In this document: positions 26,541 to 33,196 of the stretch, one piece after another | Layout of the letters: every line of letters begins with the position of its first letter | Numbering within the stretch: the first letter of the stretch is position 1 | Assembly (NCBI RefSeq): GCF_019207025.1 | Contig: NZ_JAEEGC010000031.1 | Coordinates: 1-33,196, forward strand | DNA length: 33,196 nt | Direction: 5' to 3' | DNA from: Clostridium thailandense | GTDB taxonomy: Bacteria; Bacillota; Clostridia; Clostridiales; Clostridiaceae | Notes under the pieces: model-generated | What the model saw: only the letters and a program-made list of their open reading frames with translations | Databases searched by the model: none | Told to the model about the DNA's origin: nothing | Made by a program: the position numbers and the translations under genes

Positions 26541-26633
26541 AACTGTCCCAAAATAGATTTGATATATAGCATGTTGAGATTTAAATTTAAAAGTCTATTA
26601 TGTTATATGGTGCATTTTTATTTTGAGACAGTT
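26541..26633. repeat. 93-bp fold-back inverted repeat (MITE-like or large terminator)
   Basis: A 15-bp arm (26541-26555, AACTGTCCCAAAATA) is matched by its near-complement at 26619-26633 (TATTTTGAGACAGTT, one G-U). The interior also folds imperfectly on itself (AGATTT... AAAGTCT). The motif ACTGTC(T/C)CAAAA is common at ends of Firmicute insertion sequences. A T-rich tract follows, so it might also end the dedA transcript. No target-site duplication is clear. Confidence 0.5.
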
Positions 26634-26700
26634 TATTTTTTCTTTAGAAATAAGTCTAAAAAAACTGTCATTTAGATATGAAATATGTTTAACGAAATTT

Positions 26701-26729
26701 TTGAACAATACCTCCTTTAATGGTATAAT
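26701..26729 (+). promoter_or_regulatory. Strong sigma-A promoter of the helicase-methylase module
   Basis: TTGAAC (26701-26706) and TATAAT (26724-26729) with 17-bp spacing and a TGG just before the -10 (extended -10), about 50 bp before the helicase gene. Confidence 0.65.
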
Positions 26730-26779
26730 TTTACATATAAGTAAATATATTTATAAGATGCATTATGGGGGGAAAAATA

Positions 26780-29700
26780 ATGGATTATAAAAATAAAGTA
26801 AGACAAGTGTTTTCTTATTTACTAAATGTTAAAAATCTAAGTGAGAAGATAATAAGAACTATTTGGGATTATGAAAGTATATATTGGGAAGAAGAACTTT
26901 GTAAGGCTGTTGGATGCATTGTTAATAGAAACAATAGTAGGGAATTTTGGCTCGAGGTAAGCAAAAAAAATAAGCCTTTGTATGAACAGTTCTTTAAATT
27001 TTATCTAGAACTTCAAAAAAGATCGGAAAGTATGGAAATTGTGTGGGGACATGGACTTATAGCTTGGAATTTTAATAATGAGAATATAATTCATCCTCTT
27101 TTAACAACAAGGATGAGATTAGATTTTAATGCTGTTAATAATGTATTTAGATTAATTCCAGAGGGCAAGACTATTGTAGAAGCTAACATATTTGAAGGAA
27201 TAGATATTCCAAATGCCTATAGCATACTCAATATGGAAAAAAAAGTAAAAAAAATTAATATAGATCCAAGAAATTTAGAGCAAGTAGAGGAGATTTTAAT
27301 AGAAATAGCTTCATATCTAAGTCCAAATGGAAAGTTTGAAGAGAAGAATACGCCATTTGATAAGATTGTTTTATCAAATGAACCTATAATTTATAATACG
27401 CCTGTAGTTTTAATGAGAAAGAATAATATGAGGTTATGGCAGTTAGAAGTTAATAGCATAATCAATGGAATAGATAATGGACAACCTATACCGGAGACTG
27501 TTAAAGCTTTAGTTATAGATAAAAAAATAGAACAAGATAAAGAGGTTTTAGAAGAATGGAAAAGTGTAAATAAAGATATATTATTCCCACTACCAGCAAA
27601 TTATGAGCAAAGAGAAGTAGTAAAAAGAATATGCGAAAATTATGGTGTAGTAATGCAAGGTCCCCCTGGTACGGGAAAGAGTCATACAATTGCTAATTTG
27701 ATATGTCACCTACTGGCACATGGAAAAAAGGTGCTTGTAACAAGTCGTTCAGATAAGGCCTTAAAAATTTTATTTGATAAAATACCTGAACAGATAAGAC
27801 CACTGTGCATGAGTGTTTTAGGGAATGACATAGAATCATTGAAAAAGCTCAATGAGACAGTAAAAAAAATATCTGACAATCTTTCAGTAAATCCGGAAAA
27901 TTTATATGAAGAAATTAAGGAACTAAAAGCAGAATTGGATAATTGTAGAAGGAAAGAAAATAATTTATATAATAAATTTAAAGAAATTCAAATGGTAGAA
28001 AATGAAACTATAAGGTATGATAATCAGCAATATAAAATCATGGATATGATAACTTGGATAAAAAATAATGAGGAAAGGTATTCGTGGATAGAAGATGAGA
28101 TTAGTTTAGATAAAAAGATGCCTATATCAGAGATAGAGTTTGAAAGATTAACATTTTTACTAAGTAAGATATCAAAGGAGGAGAAGAAAAATTTTGATAG
28201 ATTAAGTGTTATGGTGGACAAACTACCTGCTGGAGAGGGAATATGTCAAAAAATACTTAGATTTAAGGAGCTAAATAAAGAATACGAATATTATCTAAGA
28301 TATATAGAAGGTTGGAGAATCCCCAGCAAAAACAACTGTAATTATGATAAGCTTTTGCAGCTGTTACTCAAGTGTAAAAGTTCAATACAGGAATTGAAAA
28401 AAGGCATATTCGGTGATGTATTCACTAAATATTACAGTAGCAAAATAATTCATGATTCTATAATTGATTTAATGCATAAGGGTAATGAGTATATGCTAAT
28501 GTTAAGAAAAATAAGAAATGAATTGAGAAATCATAGTATACAGTTACCTGAGAATATTGATATGGACAAGCTTGGTAAAGATTTTGATATTTTATATGAA
28601 AGTATAAACTCTAAAAAGCATATAAGTAAGTTTTTTAAGTTAACTCATCCAGAATACAATTATATAATTAAGGAGTGCATTGTAGATCATAAGGCTCTTG
28701 AAAATCAAACTCAAGCATTTGTATTAAAGTTATATATTCAAGAAAAGTTTATAGTCAGAGATTTAAAAACGTTATGGAATAACACAGTTACAGAGTATGG
28801 AAAAGATTTATTAAATTTTAATGTAAATAATCTTGAATTATTTGAACTAGAAAACTATATCAAATATATAAACAATATAGTCGATTGGGACAAAAATTAT
28901 AAAAGAGAGGTTATAGGTGCACTGGGAAAAATAATTACCCCTGAAAATATAGATTGGCACAGGGAAGAAAGCTATGACTACTTGATAGAATGTATAAAGT
29001 GTATAAAGAATATAGATGAAACAAACAAATTGAAAGCTTATATTGAAATTTTGAAAAAACTTATATTGGTTACAGGAAATTTAGAGAATCTATATAACGC
29101 TGTTGAATCATTGGATATAAATGCAATTAAAAAGGCATTAAAAGATATTGATAAATTTAAAATAACCAAAGGAAAATATTTAGAACTTAATCACCTTATA
29201 TCAAAGTTAAAATTAGAATGTCCGTTAACTTCAAGTAAGATACTCCAGCAGTGGGATAATGCTATAAAACTTTTTAGAGGATGGTCAAATGCTTGGAAAT
29301 ATGCTCAGTGGAAGACATTTATAGAAAATACTCAAAAGTTAAATTATGATCCAATTGAAGAAGCCATATCTGAGGAAAAAGAAAATGAGAAAGTATTGAT
29401 AAAAGAATTGGTAGCAAAGAAAACTTGGTACAATCAAATATTAAAAACTACAGAAAGTAAAAAAAGAAGTCTCTTTGCTTGGATGCAAGCAGTAAAGAGA
29501 ATTGGCAAGGGTACAGGTAAAATGACTGCTGATTATAGAAGAATTGCGCAAGAGGAAATGGAAAAATGTAAAGAGATAATTCCTGTGTGGATTATGCCTC
29601 TAAATAGAATTATTGAAAACATAAAGCTCTCAAAAGATTTATTTGACGTGATAATATTTGATGAAAGCAGTCAATGCGATATATTTTCTATTTGTGCACT

Positions 29701-30862
29701 AATGAGAGCAAAAAAAGCCATTATAGTTGGAGATGATAGACAAATATGCCCAGAAACTATAGGTGTAGATCAAAGTTTTATACAAGGATTAATTAATAAG
29801 CATTTAAGAACTATTCCACATAGAGAATGGTTTGACCTTCAAACTAGTTTATATGATACAGCATTGAGAGTATTTCCTAATAGACTAATGCTTAAAGAAC
29901 ATTTTAGATGTGTTCCAGAAATCATTAGTTTTAGTAATGAACTTTGTTATTCTGGTGACATTAGACCTTTAAGGTATCGCAGTTGTTGTGAAGCTGTATA
30001 TCCTCCTATAGTAACAGTTAGAATAAAAGATGGCTTACGCGAACTAGGTAAACCGATAAATTTAAAGGAGGCTGAATATATAGTAAATAAAATAGTAGAG
30101 TGTTGTGAGAATAAGTTATATGAGGGAATGACCATGGGCGTTATATCTCTTCTAGGAGAGGCACAAGGCGAATTGATAGAGAATATGATAAGGGAAAGGA
30201 TAAGTGAAGAAGAAATAATAAAAAGAAAACTTATATGCGGAGATGCTTATTCATTTCAAGGAGATGAGAGAGATATCATGTTTTTATCAATGGTCATTTC
30301 TAATAATGTAAAGTTTACAGCATTAACTAAGGAATCAGATATAAGAAGGTTTAATGTAGCTGCAAGCAGGGCTAGAAATCAGATGTGGTTGATACATTCA
30401 ATAGAATTAGAAGATTTGAATTCAGAGTGTGTTAGATATTATTTATTAAATTACTGCTTGAATTATGATAAGCTGGATAGAACTTATAAAGATTCAAGCT
30501 ATATAGTTGAAAAAGGATTTAAAAAGGAGGTTTATATAATACTAAAAGAGAAAGGATTTAATGTAGTTCCTCAGGTAAGGCTAGGAAAATACAAGATAGA
30601 TTTTGTTTTAGAGGGACTAGAGAGCAAAGCGGCAATTGTGTGTGATACTGGTGAGTCTAATGAAAATCATAATTGGGAGGAGTATTTAGAGATTAAATTG
30701 GATTTAGAGAGGATAGGATGGACTTTTTTTAGAATAAGATGTAGTGAATTTTACTATAATCATGACAAAACTATTGATAAGTTGTTAAGAAAGTTAAAAA
30801 ATATTGGTATTGAACAATATAAAAATAGTAATTTAATAGAAGAACAACTAAAAGTAGTATAA
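26780..30862 (+). CDS. SF1 helicase with C-terminal Vsr/MTES_1575-like nuclease domain
   Basis: A 1360-residue putative defence protein. A N-terminal region of unknown fold (about 1-260) precedes a DNA2/NAM7-type SF1 helicase: Walker A GPPGTGKS (294-301), a very long insertion rich in coiled-coil helices (about 350-880), Walker B DESSQ (961-965) with GDDRQ, LKEHFRC, then GDAYSFQGDERD and RRFNVAASRARNQ (motifs V and VI). The C-terminus (about 1245-1345) has the fold of MTES_1575/Vsr-like nucleases: GKYKIDFVLEG with D1274, and WTFFRIRCSEFY. The usual ECDG is replaced by VCDT (V1287), so catalysis is uncertain. Start ATG 26780 with GGGGGG 8 nt upstream; an ATG at 26765 lies before the site. A DNA methyltransferase follows 150 bp downstream, suggesting a restriction-like pair. 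Confidence 0.85.
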   Translation: MDYKNKVRQVFSYLLNVKNLSEKIIRTIWDYESIYWEEELCKAVGCIVNRNNSREFWLEVSKKNKPLYEQFFKFYLELQKRSESMEIVWGHGLIAWNFNNENIIHPLLTTRMRLDFNAVNNVFRLIPEGKTIVEANIFEGIDIPNAYSILNMEKKVKKINIDPRNLEQVEEILIEIASYLSPNGKFEEKNTPFDKIVLSNEPIIYNTPVVLMRKNNMRLWQLEVNSIINGIDNGQPIPETVKALVIDKKIEQDKEVLEEWKSVNKDILFPLPANYEQREVVKRICENYGVVMQGPPGTGKSHTIANLICHLLAHGKKVLVTSRSDKALKILFDKIPEQIRPLCMSVLGNDIESLKKLNETVKKISDNLSVNPENLYEEIKELKAELDNCRRKENNLYNKFKEIQMVENETIRYDNQQYKIMDMITWIKNNEERYSWIEDEISLDKKMPISEIEFERLTFLLSKISKEEKKNFDRLSVMVDKLPAGEGICQKILRFKELNKEYEYYLRYIEGWRIPSKNNCNYDKLLQLLLKCKSSIQELKKGIFGDVFTKYYSSKIIHDSIIDLMHKGNEYMLMLRKIRNELRNHSIQLPENIDMDKLGKDFDILYESINSKKHISKFFKLTHPEYNYIIKECIVDHKALENQTQAFVLKLYIQEKFIVRDLKTLWNNTVTEYGKDLLNFNVNNLELFELENYIKYINNIVDWDKNYKREVIGALGKIITPENIDWHREESYDYLIECIKCIKNIDETNKLKAYIEILKKLILVTGNLENLYNAVESLDINAIKKALKDIDKFKITKGKYLELNHLISKLKLECPLTSSKILQQWDNAIKLFRGWSNAWKYAQWKTFIENTQKLNYDPIEEAISEEKENEKVLIKELVAKKTWYNQILKTTESKKRSLFAWMQAVKRIGKGTGKMTADYRRIAQEEMEKCKEIIPVWIMPLNRIIENIKLSKDLFDVIIFDESSQCDIFSICALMRAKKAIIVGDDRQICPETIGVDQSFIQGLINKHLRTIPHREWFDLQTSLYDTALRVFPNRLMLKEHFRCVPEIISFSNELCYSGDIRPLRYRSCCEAVYPPIVTVRIKDGLRELGKPINLKEAEYIVNKIVECCENKLYEGMTMGVISLLGEAQGELIENMIRERISEEEIIKRKLICGDAYSFQGDERDIMFLSMVISNNVKFTALTKESDIRRFNVAASRARNQMWLIHSIELEDLNSECVRYYLLNYCLNYDKLDRTYKDSSYIVEKGFKKEVYIILKEKGFNVVPQVRLGKYKIDFVLEGLESKAAIVCDTGESNENHNWEEYLEIKLDLERIGWTFFRIRCSEFYYNHDKTIDKLLRKLKNIGIEQYKNSNLIEEQLKVV

Positions 30863-31012
30863 ATTATATTTAAAATACCCCTTATTACATTTATAATTAG
30901 AGATAGATGACTTATATGTTTAATGATATATTTTTGTGCAGCTATAAATCTGCAGAAAAGTAATCACAAATTTTCCTTAGAAATATATTATTTTGTATAA
31001 GGGTGATTGAGT

Positions 31013-33163
31013 ATGGTAAAATCCATAAGCAGCAATATTCCTATAGAATTTATATCAAAAATATCTAAGAAAGAAGCAAATAGTAGAAAACCAATATATC
31101 AAATACACAAGTGGTTTGGGCGGAAGACAGATGCTATTTTTAGAAGTATTCTTCTATCATTAGAATTAGAAAAAGGTGAAATTAAGAACTTTCAGGATAT
31201 ATATTACACAAATAACCAAGAGATTTTAAAAGGAAAAATAATATTAGATCCGTTTATGGGTGGTGGAGTTACGTTAGTTAATACCTTGAGACTTGGTGGA
31301 AAAGCTATAGGCATAGATATTAATCCGGTTGCTTGGTTTATAACTAAAAATGAACTTCAAGTGCCTAAGAATGATGATGCAGACCTAGATGAAGAAATAA
31401 TAGAAAGGCTAAAGATTGAATTTAAGAGGATAGAAAATAATATAGGTAATGAAATAAAGGAAGCATACACAACAAGTATTTATGATTCTAATGAACATAA
31501 AACTGTTGATATAATGTATGTTATTTGGGTTAAAAAAGCTAGGTGTCCTAAGTGCGGTAAGTATGTAAAATTATTTCCTAGTCATGCTATTACAAAATTG
31601 AAAAGAAAAAGTTTTGAAAATTACAATATATGTCCTAAGTGTGAAGGAATAGTAAGAGGGAATGATAAGGTTTTAGTATGCAAAAAATGTAATCATAAGT
31701 TTGATAAAAATATAGGTAACTATAAAGGACGAAGTTTTATATGTGATAATTGTGGAACAAAGTGGAATTTGATAAGAGATGTAATGAAGAAAAGAAAAGC
31801 CCCGCTTGCCGCTGAAATTTATGCAATTCAATATTATGATTCTGAAACTGGTAAGAAAGGTTTTAAGGTGCCAGATAAAGATGATTTAGATAAATATAAT
31901 CATATAGAAGAGAAGATAAAAAGTTCAATAGACTTAATAGATAACTTTACGCCCCAAATACGAATTCCAGAAGGATATAATACTAAACAAATTAAAAATC
32001 ACAATTATAATTATTGGAGCGAAATGTTTAATCACAGACAATTATATTATTTAGCAAAACTTTTAGAGGAAATAAATAAAATTAAGGATGTAAGAGTTAG
32101 AGAGCTCTTCTTGTGTATGTTCTCGAATACTGTAAATGCAAATAATATGTTTTGTATGTATAATTCACAGTGTGGAAAAATAGAGCCGTTATTTGGAGAT
32201 CATCATATGGCTCCAGTGATGAATCCAGTAGAAAATAATATATGGGGTACAAGATTTGGGAGAGGAAGTTTTATTAAGTATTTTAAATCTTTTTTGAAAG
32301 GTAAAAAATTTAACATTTATCCTTATGAGAGAAAAAGCATAAATGGAAAGAATAATAACATAATATTGGAAGAAGAAAAGTTTTGTGCATATTTTACTGA
32401 TAATTTTGAAGATTTAATAAGGGCGGATAAAAATATAATGTTAAAGTGTAGTAGTGCTGAAAATCTATCTTTTTTACCAGATAGATCTATAGATGCAGCA
32501 GTTACGGATCCACCTTATTATGCAGCTATAAACTATAGTGAAATAAGTGAATTTTTTTATACTTGGGATAGACTTATACTTAAAAACACGTATAGCTGTT
32601 TCAAACCAAATCATGTGGCATTTAACAATGAAGTTACTGTAAATGATGTAAGAGGAATAACAAAGGAGGAGTTTCAATCTAAGTTAACTAAGTGTTTTGG
32701 AGAAATTAGAAGAGTATTAAAAAAGGAGGCTCCATTAATTCTCACGTATAACAGTAGTACAGCAGAGGGATGGATATTGCTATTAGATGCATTAATTGCA
32801 TCAGGCTTTATTATAGAAAAAACTTACCCAATTCATACAGAATTAAGAGCAGGACTTATAGATAATAGAAGAGACAAAATGAATTATGATTTAGTGATAG
32901 TTGCAAAAGAAAAAATTGATTCTAATTTAGAAAGTATAAGAATCAATAAGTTTATGAAAGATGTAAATACAGAAGTTGAAGATGTATGTACAGAATTAAA
33001 CGATGAAAACCTAGCTTTTTTAGATAAGCTTTTGATTAAGGTCGGTAAGGTTTTTGAAATATATTCTATGTATTGCCCTAATATATATAATGATAGTACT
33101 ATAATAACTGCTAAGGAGATACTAGAATATATTTATGATATAGATTTCCATTGTAATGTATAA
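31013..33163 (+). CDS. Zinc-ribbon DNA methyltransferase (COG1743-like, N6-adenine predicted)
   Basis: 716 residues. N-terminal motif YQIHKWFGRKT (resembling DUF1156 methylases, where IHxWWARR occurs), the SAM-binding loop DPFMGGG (79-85) with GIDINPVAW, two zinc ribbons between catalytic motifs (C178/C181, C207/C210, C223/C226, C244/C247), then DPPY at 499-502 (DPPYYAAINYSEISEFFYTW), the catalytic motif of amino-methyltransferases. Start ATG 31013 with AAGGGTGA 6 nt upstream; a TTG at 31007 abuts that site. Adjacent to and co-directional with the helicase-nuclease (150 bp apart, no terminator), it likely marks self DNA. Target specificity cannot be read from sequence. Confidence 0.85.
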   Translation: MVKSISSNIPIEFISKISKKEANSRKPIYQIHKWFGRKTDAIFRSILLSLELEKGEIKNFQDIYYTNNQEILKGKIILDPFMGGGVTLVNTLRLGGKAIGIDINPVAWFITKNELQVPKNDDADLDEEIIERLKIEFKRIENNIGNEIKEAYTTSIYDSNEHKTVDIMYVIWVKKARCPKCGKYVKLFPSHAITKLKRKSFENYNICPKCEGIVRGNDKVLVCKKCNHKFDKNIGNYKGRSFICDNCGTKWNLIRDVMKKRKAPLAAEIYAIQYYDSETGKKGFKVPDKDDLDKYNHIEEKIKSSIDLIDNFTPQIRIPEGYNTKQIKNHNYNYWSEMFNHRQLYYLAKLLEEINKIKDVRVRELFLCMFSNTVNANNMFCMYNSQCGKIEPLFGDHHMAPVMNPVENNIWGTRFGRGSFIKYFKSFLKGKKFNIYPYERKSINGKNNNIILEEEKFCAYFTDNFEDLIRADKNIMLKCSSAENLSFLPDRSIDAAVTDPPYYAAINYSEISEFFYTWDRLILKNTYSCFKPNHVAFNNEVTVNDVRGITKEEFQSKLTKCFGEIRRVLKKEAPLILTYNSSTAEGWILLLDALIASGFIIEKTYPIHTELRAGLIDNRRDKMNYDLVIVAKEKIDSNLESIRINKFMKDVNTEVEDVCTELNDENLAFLDKLLIKVGKVFEIYSMYCPNIYNDSTIITAKEILEYIYDIDFHCNV

Positions 33164-33196
33164 AAATCAAAATATTATGTAAATAATAAATCCTAG

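Noticed and set aside
26541..26633. Confident MITE/insertion-sequence annotation
   Set aside because: No target-site duplication and no second copy can be seen in this window; reported as a fold-back repeat only.
26780..33163. Assignment to DISARM or BREX
   Set aside because: None of the partner genes that define these systems (DrmA/DrmB/DrmC, PglX/PglZ, BrxL) are visible, and the helicase differs in type.

Overview
The window is very AT-rich chromosomal DNA from an anaerobic, endospore-forming Firmicute, most likely Clostridium in the strict sense. Supporting signs are the spore maturation genes spmA and spmB, tRNA-sensing T-box leaders, purine-rich Shine-Dalgarno sites with several TTG starts, an oxygen-sensitive class III ribonucleotide reductase (nrdD/nrdG), a clostridial-type ferredoxin, and a block (metS, tatD, a 3D-domain protein, rnmV, ksgA) in the order known from Bacillus and Clostridium. 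I see no tRNA, rRNA, CRISPR array or intact insertion sequence.

Layout. 1-902: a minus-strand rRNA pseudouridine synthase (rluF) with two nested minus-strand terminators. 1202-2716: a secreted glucosaminidase. 2774-3217: two small minus-strand proteins of unknown function, one with a cysteine cluster. 3390-4535: spmA-spmB. 4641-6931: a methionine T-box and metS. 7295-10900: tatD, a long structured leader, a 3D-domain cell-wall protein, rnmV and ksgA. 10989-13918: three proteins of unknown function (one with a mother-cell-like promoter, one membrane-anchored, one lipoprotein). 14073-15213: Mrp/NBP35 Fe-S carrier and ferredoxin. 15661-18381: nrdD-nrdG behind a sigma-A promoter with a possible NrdR box. 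18424-19056: a minus-strand metallo-beta-lactamase-fold hydrolase. 19328-21124: a secreted amidase with two catalytic domains, the first apparently inactivated. 21157-24648: an isoleucine T-box and a type 2 ileS. 24796-25794: a CcpA-like LacI-family regulator. 25928-26533: a DedA membrane protein.

The last 6.5 kb differs in character. After a 93-bp fold-back inverted repeat and a strong sigma-A promoter comes a two-gene module: a 1360-residue SF1 helicase ending in a Vsr/MTES_1575-like nuclease fold, and a 716-residue DNA methyltransferase carrying two zinc ribbons between its SAM-binding loop and its DPPY motif. The most economical reading is a modification-linked phage-defence module, and it is the best candidate for an under-described system here. 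The window ends 33 bases after the methyltransferase, so more genes could follow.

Functional themes: translation (metS, ileS, rnmV, ksgA, rluF), cell wall and spore formation (glucosaminidase, amidase, 3D protein, spmAB, possibly the gene at 10989), anaerobic nucleotide and Fe-S metabolism (nrdDG, mrp, ferredoxin), carbon regulation (CcpA-like), and an accessory defence-like module at the right end.
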